Part shown: positions 35,501 to 47,983 of the stretch, one piece after another
Numbering within the stretch: the stretch's first letter is position 1
Layout: every line of letters starts with the position of its first letter
NCBI RefSeq assembly: GCF_047495875.1
Contig: NC_092497.1
Coordinates: 33,735,375-33,799,374, forward strand
DNA from: Pithys albifrons albifrons
Lineage: Eukaryota > Chordata > Aves > Passeriformes > Thamnophilidae
Reading direction: 5' to 3'
Length of the DNA: 64,000 nucleotides
Notes under the pieces: generated by a model
The model's database searches: none
What the model saw: the letters and a program-made list of their open reading frames with translations, nothing else
What the model was told of the DNA's origin: nothing
Translations under genes and position numbers: made by a program

Positions 35501-38500
35501 TCTTGAGCCGGAGGCTGGGAAAGGAAATGACCAAGGCGATGGGGAGGGGATGCACAGAATCTTAGAATGGGTTGGGTTGAAAGGGCCTGTAAAGATTGTC
35601 TACTTCCAGCGTCCCTGTTCCTGTAACACTACTTGGAGTAAATAATTTCTATCTAACATCTAGTCTAATTCTCTCTGCTTGTAGTTCAAAAACATTTCTC
35701 CTTGTCCTTTTACTATCTGCCCATGTATAAAGTATCTATCTCCTTGTTTCATAAGCCCTCTAAAGACGGAAAGGCTTCAGTGAGGTCTTCCCAGAGCCCT
35801 CTCTCATCTCCATGCTGAACAACCTCAACTCTCAGCCTGTCTTCATAGGAGAGGTGCTTCAATTCTCTGATCACCTTTGTGGCCCTCCTCTGAACTTAGT
35901 CTAACAGATTCACATCTTCCCTGTGCTGCAGGCTCCAGAGCTGGATGCAGCTCTCTGTGTGGGATCTGGCCAGATGAACAGAATCCCTTCCCTTCACCTG
36001 GTGTCCGCTCCTGTTATGATGCAGCCCAGGATGCAGCTGACCTTCTGGGCTGTCAGCACACACACGTCCAGCTTTTCATCCACAAGAACCCTCAAGTCCT
36101 TCTCTACAGGACTGCTCTCTGTGAGACACACTCTGTGTGTCTTCATGTTTACCATTGCCCCAGCCCAGGTTCAGCACCTTCCACTTGGAGTTGTTGAACT
36201 TGATGAGGTTCTCATGGGCCCACTTCTCAAGTTTATCCAGGTCTCCCTAAATGGCATCCTGTCCTGTTGTGTCAACTGCTCTGCTCAGCTTATGTCGTCT
36301 GCAAGTGTAGTAAGAGCACACTCTATCCCATTGTCTGTATCTTTGGAATTGGTCCCAAAACAGAGCCCTGAGGGACACAACTTGTCACCAGCCTCCATCT
36401 GGGCATAGAGGCATTGACCACACCTCTCTGGCCTTATCCACGCAGTTGGTCCCTTACCCACCACATAGCCCCATCCTTCAAACCCATGTTCTTCCAGTTT
36501 GAAGATAAGGATGGAAAAGTGCATGCATGGCAACAGGAGCTCTGTTAAAGTGAAAGAAACTGTTTTTGTGATAAGTTTGCTTTATCTGAACAGTTACTGA
36601 TGAAGCAGGTCTACAAGTACTAATAACCACTATTTTCTAACTTTTGAGCATTTTCTTCTGCTGCCCATTCCATGGTCATCATAGAGAAATCACTTACAGC
36701 ACTTTGATTAACACTGTGTGACTACAGTTCAGCATATTGAGGACTGGGATTGTATTTGCCCAATTGGCTTTGGCTTCTATGTTAAAGGAAGCCTTTTGTG
36801 ACAAGCAGTTGTAACAACAGTATTTGAATTTAGATGGGCTCCTGTTGTCGTGGCAAAACATCTACAGTATTCAATATTTTTCATCGAAGCTACAGGTTGA
36901 TGAAAAAGGAGTTGTATTCTGAGCTTTAAGTAAGGGGCAGGGTAGGCAGCTTTGCTTCTGTCCTAGCCATTACTGAGTAGCACATTTCTGAACATTTTAT
37001 ATGATAAAAACTAATTATCAGACTTAAATCTGCTGGTGTAAATGAATAGGAGAATCCTTTATTTATAAAGCGTAATAATTGAACTTTTAAATTGGGATTT
37101 CCAGGACTATGTCCCCTCTTGTCTTGGAACCTTTTAGTGACCATTACTGCATGTTGCATGTTGCTTTTCTGTCTTGGAATATGTTTTAATTCTGGGGGAA
37201 TGTTCCAGTTCAACTGCCCTTCAGGAAATGTCCTGCAGTTTCTTATGACCACTTTCATTACTTCACAATTTGTAGTCTGCCAGTTGTCACAGTTTCCTGA
37301 TGCAAACTAAAAAGTATACTTGTAGTAGTTGGTAGCATTTTCTCTTGGATGGATTTGTCTTTTGTGGCAGAGTGATCTACTAGGCTGTCTTTGCCTTGGT
37401 AATTTCTGGGAAGTTGCTTGTTCCATTTTTGCTTTCTTGTTGACATGTTAGTAATATAAAGTGTTCCTCTTCTCCTTTTTGTGTTCTCTTAGTGTATGTC
37501 ATGAATTACTTTGTCACTGTTTATTCTTCTGCATTTTCTTTTCGATATGATTGAAACATCGTGCATACTCCCAGGGATCAAATTTTTAAGTCGTTTCTAA
37601 TGCAGATGAAGCTTTCCACTAACTAAGAACACACCAAGTTGCAAAGTGTGTGATTGTTTCTGGTTCCTATTTTTCACCTGTCATAGCTTACAATTTTGTT
37701 TTTAAACAAACTAACCATATAACAGAGTATTTGACCATGCTTTTTGGGAGCTGTTTAGTATTTTTTATCTTTTAATAGCTGATGGTTGTTAGCCAAGGTG
37801 CATAAGGATCCAACAGGTACACTTTGTGATATTGCTGATTGTTAACCTGATTTTGATCACAGGCTCTCTAGTAGATAAACTGGTGCTGAATACTGCATTT
37901 CATAGGATTTAAAATCAAGTTCAGATGATCATATTTGTTCATTTAGAAAATTGTAATCTAGACAAAGAAATTGTTTTCTTGGGGGGAAAAATTAAGCACT
38001 TGTACCAATGGCACTAATGATTGTAGTACTACTACTGGAATATTTTTCTTATCCTTTGTACTTGGCAAAATAGCACTAACACTGAACTTCCCAAATCTCT
38101 TACAAAAATGGTCCATGTGATATGACAAAAAATAGAGTCTGGAAATGGCCTTGGTTGTTCATTAGGACTGTTGCTATAACATATTATTAAACTATAAGGA
38201 AATACTAGCAGCCGTTTGCTTTACTGCACAACATATTTTGGTGATGAGCACTGGAAGTGTTCTCTGTTACTTCTGAGATTTTGTCACTTTTAAATCTTGT
38301 TCAGATTATGAAATCTTGCCTGGGCCCTTTCTTGTTATACAGTGAATTGTGAAGCTCTCTAGGTGTTACTGGTAGTAGTGAGGTGATTTTCAGGATACCT
38401 ATGAATGGCAATGCTAACACAATTTTAAAAAACAAATGCTGATCCAAAACAATCTCAACTAAGAAAGCATATTTGTCTGTATGAAGTTGATTGCAAATAA

Positions 38501-40014
38501 GTCCATTGTTTTGCTGGAATTGCCTTATGTAGTTTATTCTGTTTCAGAACAATAGATGTCATCAAACAGCTATGAGTGTTCAGCAAACTTGTACCAGGAG
38601 CAGGTATTAAAGCTGTGTTCAAATGCACCTTTCTCAGCTTTCCTTTGTTCCAGTTTGGATATAAAGAGGATATCCATAAAAGAAATTCTTTTAAAAATAC
38701 TTTTAAAAATAAAATTAACAGATTCATAGAAGGAGACATTTTTATTCTTCAGAGAGCTTACGTAAAATTTCACTCAAGTTTGTTTAAAGATGTTTACAGC
38801 CCATGCAATTGAAAAATAGCTCATTTTGTCTGTATCTACTTCAATAATAAAGCTGAATAGAGAACAAAAATACAGAGACTCAACTAAATCTGCACTTCGT
38901 TATTTAAATGAGAGGTCTTTTGTACTGTGTGTTTTTTAGCTGTGTTCTGGATCCGTCACAGAATTAGTTGTTCAGTATCTGCTGTTTTGGTGAAATGTTT
39001 TAGGTATCTGACTTTGCAAGAGTAATAACAGAGTAACCCATTACTATGGTAGTAACATACTACTAAATTTCATTTGTTTCTAAAATATGTTTCTAGTAGT
39101 TATATTTTCCACAGGTATCCCTCTGTTTAGCAACTTTAGCTGTGAAAATATTGTTACTGTTTTAGATTAAAAGTTACTTGATCATGTGATTTATTTAAAT
39201 ATTAAATGTGTACATGTAATTTCTAGAATGCTTTTCAAACTTGTTTAGGTGTAATAAATGCTGTGTATTTTCTAGATGGCAGAAGTGTGGGGGAAAATCT
39301 GATTGTCTTGAATAGAGCCAGAAGGGTGAATAGAGTACCTAAAAATCCCTATTTCTGATTCACACTTCTGTAGACTAGGCTTAGATTAAGTATCTTAGAC
39401 AACAAACATCAGTCTTAGTGGATGAATTAATATTTATTACATGCATGCTACAAAATAGCTGGTAACCTCAAGAAAAGCATATTTAACCCTGATTTTCCTT
39501 TGCTTGCTTTAACAGTTGTTACTCAACCAAGCCCATCAGTTTCCCAGCCTAGTACTGCAGAGAATGAAGAGAGAGCTGCTGAACTGCCAAAACCAAAGAA
39601 GAACAGATGTTTCATGTGCAGGAAGAAGGTTGGCCTTACAGGTATGAGAACACTTTCTTAATACTGAACAAATCTGTGTGATTAGTTGCCTCTTACTAGA
39701 TTAAACTTGATAAAATATGTGTTCTATTAAATGTATTTGCTTCCTCAGGAGTCAAGCAACTTGATACAGCTATATCCCCTTTGTAGTAACTATGCCTATA
39801 ATTTACAACTTAATGTAATTGAAAACAAGTCTTCCCAGTGATGTTGCTTCTTTATCTGTGTACAGGATTTGACTGCCGATGTGGAAACTTATTTTGTGGA
39901 CTTCACCGTTATTCTGACAAGCATAACTGCCCATATGACTACAAAGCAGAAGCTGCAGCTAAAATCAGAAAAGAAAATCCAGTTGTGGTGGCTGAAAAAA
40001 TCCAGAGAATATAA
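29584..40014 (+). CDS. ZFAND5: A20/AN1 zinc-finger protein ZFAND5 (ZNF216), complete coding region in five exons
   Basis: Coding exons read 29584-29734, 30168-30279, 30690-30787, 39516-39641 and 39866-40014. All have GT donors and AG acceptors, and the phases join to 636 nt (211 residues plus stop). The start is the first ATG after a TTTACAG acceptor at 29576. The A20 finger uses Cys14, 18, 30 and 33. A Ser/Thr-rich linker follows, then the AN1 finger with Cys152, 155, 166, 168, 173, His176, His182 and Cys184, and the family's conserved C-terminus ending EKIQRI. From memory the human protein is 213 residues and nearly identical in both fingers; the difference lies in the linker ([12 protein letters not shown] region). 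Family knowledge: ZFAND5 binds ubiquitin, stimulates the 26S proteasome and acts in muscle atrophy and NF-kB signalling. ZFAND6 is the closest paralogue, but the linker and C-terminus match ZFAND5. Confidence 0.97.
33915..34476 (-). mobile_element. ERVL-type solo LTR, antisense within ZFAND5 intron 3
   Basis: Read on the minus strand it starts TGTCTTGGTGCCAGCTGGGA, then TAGAGTT, GTAGCTGGTACAGTGCTGT and AGTATGAGAATAATGCTGAT, which is the familiar avian ERVL LTR beginning. It ends GTTAATCCATGACA. Opposite orientation to the host gene is typical of tolerated intronic LTRs. No duplication is recognisable at the edges. Confidence 0.82.
35550..36545 (-). mobile_element. CR1 LINE 3' fragment, antisense within ZFAND5 intron 3
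   Basis: The left end, ACAGAATCTTAGAATGGGTTGGGTTGAAAGGG, is the reversed CR1 3' terminus. Minus-strand remnants include [19 protein letters not shown], a decayed FADD region, and the downstream part through the C-terminal RT domain. Heavily decayed and 5'-truncated. Confidence 0.8.
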
Positions 40015-40150
40015 ATTAACCTGTTTATGAATAGACTGACTGACTTTTTGTGGGGCTTTTTTTCCAATACATCCTAAAAAACATGAAAGAGCAGGTGCAT
40101 GGCCATTTTCCTGTTTCCTTCAAAGTTTTACTTCTAGTCCTGTCTGTCTA

Positions 40151-40156
40151 AATAAA
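40151..40156 (+). terminator. ZFAND5: Proximal polyadenylation signal of ZFAND5
   Basis: Canonical AATAAA 137 nt after the stop codon, with a G/T-rich downstream element within 30 nt. It would yield a very short 3' UTR. Confidence 0.5.
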
Positions 40157-41486
40157 TGATATTTCAGAGTGTTTGGGTCTTTGTTACAGGCAGAATTTGA
40201 GAGATACAGCCCTTGAAAATACATATGCCCTCCCCAGAATATAGTTGGACGGTCAGGAACCTGCACAGGAACACATGCATAGAGTGCAAACTCTTGTTGA
40301 TGTGCCAAACAGGTGTATGCTGTCTGCATGTGTGCAGCAGATCTGCCTTTTGAAATGCGCATAAGCTATTTAATGTTCGGGTAAGGTTTTATGCCTCTTT
40401 TGGAGGACACATCAAAACAGTGGCAGTCTTACTTGTATCATTTAAAATCTCATTCTACTTTTAGTTTCCACACTCCATTTTAGTTTTACAGCAGAACGTG
40501 AGCTGTGTAGAAGGGTCCACCATCCCAGGAAGATTAGTGTTGGTGCCATATTTAAGTCACTTAGCAATTGCACTGAGAAAAATAGAAAATATCAGATACA
40601 TACAAGAAGAAATTTTTTTGGGAAAATACTACATTTACTTTAGAATCTTGAAAAGAGATTTCCAATGGAAATGTCTTTTTACAAGCTTATGAACTGGCCT
40701 GCAACAGAGTTGTCTGCTTTTCCTTGCATAGCTAAAAATTTGTAGCACAATATTGTAAGATTGGCTTACAAAATGAGATTACATATGTTTCTAGACATAC
40801 CACAGCAGCTGTGTCAAGCAACACAGGTCTAAGTAAGTTGCTGAAGTATTAGAGCAGTTTATTATTCATATACTACTTATGTTCTGTGTGTTCCAAGTTC
40901 AAAAGAATATTAGGAGTTAATTTTTCTAGTTTTAAATGTAGCAGTTGCACCATTCTGCATGGAAAACCATACCAAACATGGCTGCTGTAGACTTAAGTGG
41001 TAGCTGGAACCACTTGGAGGGCTGCTTTACCATTTTTAATTGTACTTGGGTATAGGACTGTAGTGTTCTTGGGTGTATTGCATGGGCTGCATTATCTATG
41101 GCATTGTACAATAACAACTCTAGAAAAGGCAGTATTCTTCACTGATGCTTGTCTGGTAATACATATCACTTCTGTGTTATAATGGAAGGGGTTTTGTGAT
41201 GTATGAAACTTGTGGGTTTTATATAAACAAATACAGTTTAGACTAGTGTTGTGGTAATGCCTGTTCTCATCTGTAAATAGTTACATATGTACCTGAGGCG
41301 TTACTCCTGACCTTCTGATTTTTGTTGCCAGTGTTCAGTCTTAGTTTTTACTTCACTATTAAAAGTGTCAGGGTTTTGCTTCTTTGTTTTTCTCAGTTAT
41401 TAGATATGCAAACATGTACAGATAGTTCATATTTATGTATTGCACATAAGCTACCCAGCATCTATGCTATAGTGTATTATGTAAAT

Positions 41487-41492
41487 AATAAA
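41487..41492 (+). terminator. ZFAND5: Distal polyadenylation signal of ZFAND5
   Basis: Canonical AATAAA about 1.5 kb after the stop codon, in a run of A/T-rich sequence. A later AATAAA cannot be excluded. Confidence 0.45.
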
Positions 41493-42704
41493 AATAATGT
41501 ACAGAAGGAAATACTTCCTTTTGTGACAGTTCATTGGTTTTAGTTATTGCTGTAATGACAATGTGACCTTGTACAGGTTGAGGTGCAAAGTTAATATTAA
41601 GTTCTTCCAGATGTTGTCTTTATACTTAATTCTGCTTATGTCCTTATTTATTTTTTGGATATACCAACTTCTTTTGAGACAACTTGCTTGAGCAGGTGGA
41701 ATATAGGTAGCTACTTGATGGCCTGACAAAAATGCCAGCAAACAACAATGTGCTTTAAAGGGAGTGAAGGACACTATTAGCAATGAACTTCAAACTTATT
41801 TCCAGTGGATCTGTTATGACAGAGCCAGAACACTGTATACACCATTCTGTCCACATCTCACCAGCAGACCTGGGCAAAGTTACTGTCAGTGTCAGCAGTC
41901 AAATATAAATGGTAAATATGCCTGATTTATCCTTCCCAGTGCAAAGGAAGAGGACACAGTACACAGCATGGAGGAAGACATCTTTACTACAAGATAATGC
42001 ATAAAAATTGTTTATATCAGAAATGGGTAATATGTATCCCACCAGTCAGCAGATAGTCAACATGATAAGTAAATACTTCAGCCACTGTGTATACTTCAAT
42101 AAAGGAATGCAGGAGTGCTCTGGTACTTCTTTTTCATGGATGAATTTTAGGACTTCATTGTGGAACTGTTTTAAAGCACCAAATTATTATTTTTCTACCT
42201 TTTGTATGAAAGCAATACCAACAACTCCAGCATAAAATGTTCTTTCCTTTTTTTATCCTTTTTTATCCTTTTGTAAAATTTTTTTTCTTTTGAACCTGAA
42301 ACTGCCCTGTCTAGTTTTGATACTGTCTTGGCTAGATTGGTTTAAAACAGGTAATAGTACTGATGCTGTTAATTATTATGATGGTCTTAATCTCATGGTC
42401 TGCTTTTTTCTGTACAAATGCTGTACTTCTGAACACTGGTTGGAATATTTGGTAATAGTACATCTGTACAGGAATTTTGGACGTTAGGTTTCTCAGGTGA
42501 GTGTTACTTTGGCTCAAACATCCCAAGTAAGATACCTGTACCTTTATTAAACCCCCTTGTAGTACTAGCTCTTTTCGTCCTTTATCTACCACCAGCTCAC
42601 ATTTATTCCCAAGCAGCAAAAAGCTATCACAATCTGAGGTTTATTCAATATGGAGAGAAAACAAAAAATATATGGAATAATTATATCTACTCTTGCACAT
42701 GACT

Positions 42705-42796
42705 GCAAGCATGCAGGGTAGACTAGGGGTTGGACTTTGATGATCCTTGTGGGTCCCTTGCAACTCAGAATATATTGTGATTCTCTGATTATGTTG
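42705..42796 (+). mobile_element. CR1 3' tail fragment
   Basis: GGGTTGGACTTTGATGATCC followed by GTGGGTCCCTTGCAACTCAG and TGTGATTCTCTGA is the CR1 3' UTR end in plus orientation. Only the last ~90 bp are present. Confidence 0.7.
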
Positions 42797-43798
42797 TGTC
42801 CTGGCTGGCTCAAGACAGGTTAGGTCTGCCTTTGGACACCTGAGAGCATTGAAGGGTGAATGAAGTGTCTGCCTCTCTGTAGGTATTTTACAGGTTCCCC
42901 ATGGCCTGAACCCTCCTTCGCCTTCCAAGCTGGGATGCCTCTAATGCTAAATGTTGCTGTGTGATGCTATTTTTAATTCATGCACAAGTGACATTTCTCA
43001 ATTGAATTACTATGACTGTAGAGCAAGTTCTTACTTTGTTTTGTTTTGCATAGTAGTTCTGCCTTTTTTTTAAAGTATGTGTAGAGGTTGCATGTGTATC
43101 AAGGTGTTCTGTAGATAAAATATAAAATGCCTTCATCTTTTTCATTTTTCTTACAGTTAACAGTGTATCTCAAAGGATTCAACTGAACACAAGCCTAACT
43201 AATACATATTATATCAGTAATCTACATGTATACTACTGATACATAGTAGTTACAGTGACCTTCTCTGTTTAAGATGAGCCCAGATATCAGTGTAACATGA
43301 CTACTGAGACCAGAGCCATATTTGCTACATGAGTTGGAGTCAAAGACTGCATAATAGCCAAAGGTACTTGCCTAATTGGACTCAAGATACCTTAGCTGCC
43401 CACTGAATCATTTGCTAAGCTACTGTACAATGTGGCTGTGTCTGAATTGGGTTTACTCTCCACCCTACCCACAGACAGCCATCCTCACCATGCTTTGGTT
43501 TGAGTAGGGAAAAATCAGTAGTTTTAAAATGCTTTGTTTGGGTTTGGGGATTTTACCAGGATTTTGAGATAATTTTGATAGGGCTGTGGTACTGTTCATG
43601 ATAAGTCACTTCTAGCCTATTTCTGCTCCATGTGTTTCTAGGTTCTTCCTGTAGCTCCTTCTGTTAATACGCTAACTAAATCAATATAAGTGAAGGCAAC
43701 ATGACAGGATAAACTGAAGCCACAATTCAGTATGGGGCCCTGCCCACTTGCAGAACTTTTCTCTCAGTTTCATATTTCCCCTGTAATCATCATCTCAA

Positions 43799-43920
43799 GA
43801 ACATGGTGCTAATAACGCCAAGGTCATAGGGTCAATCCCTGTGTGGGCCATACTCTTACGAGTTGGACTCTTATGATCTTTATGGGTTCCCTTCAACTCA
43901 GCATATTCTATGGTTCTATG
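43799..43920 (+). mobile_element. tRNA-Ile-headed, CR1-tailed SINE (TguSINE1-like), 5'-truncated
   Basis: The 3' two-thirds of a tRNA-Ile (CATGGTGCTAATAACGCCAA, anticodon AAT, B-box GGGTCAATCCC) runs directly into a CR1 3' end (GTTGGACTCTTATGATCTT ... TTCTATGGTTCTATGA). This fusion is the structure of the passerine SINE TguSINE1. The A-box half of the head is missing. Confidence 0.8.
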
Positions 43921-45049
43921 AAATGCCTTACCAGTCCATTTTTCCAGTGTCTGAAAGGTGTCATAGGTGTTAACTGGGTCTATTTAGACATGCGTATTTG
44001 GACTTTATTGGTTTTATTTTCAGTTTTCATTGATAGTGGTCTTGACATGTAGTTAATATATTTGTTGTCTGAAAGCATTTTGGTGATGATGTTTCTTCAG
44101 CTTGTTCATGTACTCTTTTCAAAGAGGTGTTAAAAGCTCAAGGTGTTTGCCAAGCTGCTAGACAGCAAACATGTAGAAATGCTCCCTACAGTTCAGATCT
44201 TTCACCTTTGGAGACTTCAATGCCCATCTCTAATATTTTTGCCTGACTAGTAATTTTCCAATATAGGAAGACAGAATGAAGACCCATTGTGAATCTTCAT
44301 TTGCCAGTATTGTTGAGATTGTAGTACAGATCTGAGGAAAACAAAAGCAGTTTAAATCACTGTTCCTCATTCTTGTTTATGTACTCTTTACCATAGTGTA
44401 CATTTATGTTGTTTAAAGCCCACCCAACCCATGTCATTTCCTGATGAGGATTTTCCTTGAGTGGACAGCATTTTTAGATTAGATTGAAGTTTTCTTTAGT
44501 AGGTCCATGAGATGTTCCGTACATGATACCCTGAGTTCCCAAGGGAGCCAATAAAACAGTTTGTGCAGAGGACTATTTGACTTGGATAATGCTTCTTGGA
44601 GACCAGGTCAAACTAGTTTTAAACAGGATTAGGCTAAAGTAGATTTTCCTTAGCTGTGTTTTAAGTAGCATGGGATTTATGAGGGGAAAGTAGATTTATG
44701 ACCCTGGAAAAATCTTGATCCCTTTCAGTCTGGTTTCATCTTCAGAGTGAGACTGAGCTGGTTCCTTTGATTACTGTACTGGACTCAGCTGATGGATAAA
44801 TACCCATATGGATTTTTGTGTTTCTACTTGAAGCTCAACTTTTGACTGACCTTGTATGACTAAAGTCTTGGATGTTTTCTTACCAGTGCAGTCACCACAG
44901 CAGCTTGTGTAAAGTTCACTGAGGAGCAGATTTAGTGTGAGAATGATGCACAGACAGACAGAAGGGTGAGACCACCACACAGGTATTTGCTCACACTGCT
45001 GAGGAACTGCAGTTTCGGTCTTAATGCTGAAACAATTTGACTCGTACCT

Positions 45050-46310
45050 TCAAGCAGGTAGAAGCAATGCAAAGGAGGGGCAGGTCCTGTCTGACCTGAT
45101 CTCTTTTTACGATCAGGTGACCCAGCTGGTGGATGAGGGGAAGGCTGTGGATGTGGTCTATCTGGACTTCAGCAAGGCCTTTGACACTATCTCCCATAAT
45201 ATACTCCTGGAAAAGCTGGTAGCCCATGGCCTGGACAAGTGTACCCTCTCCTGGATTAAGAGCTGGCTGGAGGGTCAGGCCTAGAGAGTGCTGGTGAACG
45301 GAGCTGCATCCAGCTGGCGGCCAGTCACCAGTGGTGTTCCCCAGGGGTCTGTATTGGGTCCAGTCCTGTTTAACATCTTTATTGATGATTTAGATGAGGG
45401 GATTGAGTCCATCATCAGCAAATTTGCTGATGACACCAAGCTGGGAGGGAGTGTCAATCTGCTGGAAGGCAGGAGGGCTCTGCAGAGGGATCTGGATAGA
45501 CTTGAGAGATGGGCTGATTCCAATGGGATGAAGTTCAACAAGGCCAAGTGCCGGGTCCTGCACTTTGGCCACAACAACCCCCTGCAGCGCTACAGGCTGG
45601 GCACAGAGTGGCTGGAGAGCAGCCAGGCTGAAAGGGACCTTGGAGTACTAATGGACAGGAAGCTGAACATGAGCCAACAGTGTGCCCAGGTGGCCAAGAA
45701 GGCCAATGGGATCCTGTCCTGTATCAAAAATAGCGTGGCTAGCAGGACCAGGGAAGTGATCCTTCCCCTGTACTCTGTGTTGGTGAGGCCACACCTTGAG
45801 TACTGTGTTCAGTTCTGGGCCCCTCAGTTCAGAAAGGATATTGAGGTGCTGGAGCGAGTCCAGAGAAGAGCAACAAGGCTGGTGAAGGCACTGGAGCACA
45901 AGCCCTATGGGGAGAGGCTGAAGGAGCTGGGGTTGTTTAGCCTGGAGAAGAGGAGGCTCAGAGGTGACCTCATCACTGTCTAGAACTACCTGAAGGGAAG
46001 TTCTAGCCAGGTGGGGGCTGGTCTCTTCTCCCAGGCACTCAGCAATAGGACAAGGGGGCACGGGCTCAAGCTCTGCCAGGGGAAATTTAAGTTGGATATC
46101 ACAAAAGAATTCTTTCCAGAGAGAGTAATCAGGCATTGGAATGGGCTGCCCAGAGGTGGTGGATTCACCATCCCTAGAGATTTTTAAACGCAGATTGGAT
46201 GTGGCGCTGAGTGCCATGATCTCTAGTAAATGGACTAGAGTTGGACCAAGGGTTGGACTCGATGATCTTGGAGGTCTTTTCCAACCCAATCGATTCTATG
46301 ATTCTATGAA
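45050..46310 (+). mobile_element. 5'-truncated CR1 LINE with long RT reading frames
   Basis: Frame 45024-45284 then 45288-45983 encodes the RT palm through C-terminal domain: [47 protein letters not shown] (FADD catalytic motif), [29 protein letters not shown] and [13 protein letters not shown]. There is one frameshift near 45090 and a TAG at 45282. A second TAG interrupts after RGDLITV. The 3' UTR ends with two ATTCTATG units at about 46,290-46,308, the CR1 terminus. It is much better preserved than the copy at 14.8-17.7 kb, hence younger. Only the last ~1.3 kb was inserted. Confidence 0.9.
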
Positions 46311-47983
46311 AGGTTAGCATTTGCCATTGTGGCTTCAAGGTTTGCTAGCTGAGTCTGAGCCAGTCACCTATAGGTTGCAGAAATAGGTTTACACTTGATT
46401 GAAAGTGATGGTACCAGTAATTATACTTAGGACCTGTCACTAAATGAAGGACCCACAGTGGTAATAGTTCTCTGGCTTCTCAGCAAGATTTTCTAAGCTA
46501 GTGTTTGGAAATTGTATTATATTAGGAAATGGCCTTGACGTTCAAGTTTATTTACTCATCATATCATGTAAACAGAGGTGGTTGTGTTTGTCATTTCTGA
46601 GGCTGAATCACAGTTCAGCACAGTCATTTCTCAGTGTTGACCAGCCTTCAGCAAATAGAAGCATTTAACACTCAATCTGCAAAGAGCTACTGAAGACCAA
46701 AGGTTTTATCAGTGAATAATAACATCAGGACTTTTACAGACTCTTCCTCTTTGTTTCTCAGAGTCGTTCATGATGGGGGCTAAGAGTTGCTGTCCCAAAG
46801 AACAGAGGTGAGGAGAAAGCACAGAAAGGATCAGTGAGGACACAGTCCTGCAGTTTTGGCTCCAGCTGTGCCATATTACCAGACACTAGCACTAGCTGCT
46901 TGAATGTCCTATGGCCCTAGTTTTGGCCCCCTGCTCCACCCTGGTATACACCATTTCTTCCTGATTTTTTTCTGGTCAAATATCTGAGATAAAAAGCCAC
47001 AGATCTCAGAGAGGGTGAGTTACACTACCAGGCACAGAGGTACATCATCTGGGGATTCCCCAAATACCAACATCCTTCAGAAAGAGGAGCACAACATTCT
47101 AAGCTCTAAACTGCCACTGACTGTGTAAAGCAGCAGTGCCAGGTTCCAGACCCAGCTTCCCCTTCTTCAGGAGTGTCTCTTGCTACATACCTGGTTCCCC
47201 CAAGCTGTGGAGTGGCAACAGCTTCTCCCCCTGCATAAGGGAGGGCCAGGGGAGGTTCAGCAGGCCTGAAGAGGCACTACCCAAGATACACTTCCACCAT
47301 ATCATGCTGGTGGGCAAAACCAGATGAAGCCTAGAGTTACCGTTTCTGTTTGCCTTACAGCAAACACTGTCCGAAAATATCTGTGGACTCCAGTATGCTT
47401 CTCTGGAGGCTAAAATCCACCCACCACCACACTTGGTCCTCATCAAGTTATTAAAAGTCTTCAATTGTCAGCACTTCAGCTCAGGAAACAACTGTGTCGC
47501 ACCCATGCCATACAAGAAAAGCAGCAATAGTCAAGAATTACAGTACTGCTGCCAGACCTCAGCAATGCTCTCTGTAACTTAACTCCTGCAAGATTTGGCT
47601 GGCCTTTTTTTTTCATTTCACCCCCCTCTCATGGTGGTATTTTAACCATCTGAAACAAACATGTCTGATTTTGTTAAAGCAGTTCAAATAATTTGAAAAG
47701 CTGCTCTGTGCTTGTGTTGTTTTTCAACTAACTCTAGTACAAGGTTATGTCAAGAACATATTTTTGCAGGCCTTCCTAGTACTAAAGAAAGCCTGCAGTG
47801 TAAGTATGCTATTTTGGCCTACAGATTGAGACCTAGTTTTTTAAAAAGTGACACAAGAATGCCACTACTGACTCAAGTCCCTTCTGCCAGATTTTACGAA
47901 ATCTTTGTTTTTTCCCCAACTTGATCACTGTGTTTTTAAAAAAGTCTGTTGCTCAAGCACATCTGTTTACTGTTCCAGATGAG
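46311..47983. other. Intergenic DNA without recognisable gene
   Basis: Moderate GC, only short reading frames, no repeat family recognised between the CR1 and LTR copy E. Confidence 0.35.

Larger units (their letters stand above)
40015..41520 (+). other. ZFAND5: ZFAND5 3' untranslated region
   Basis: AT-rich sequence directly after the stop codon. Two polyadenylation signals are visible: AATAAA at 40151-40156, followed by a GT-rich stretch (GTGTTTGGGTCTTTG), and AATAAA at 41487-41492. Use of either or both would give short and long 3' UTRs. The right limit is estimated from the second signal. Confidence 0.6.
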
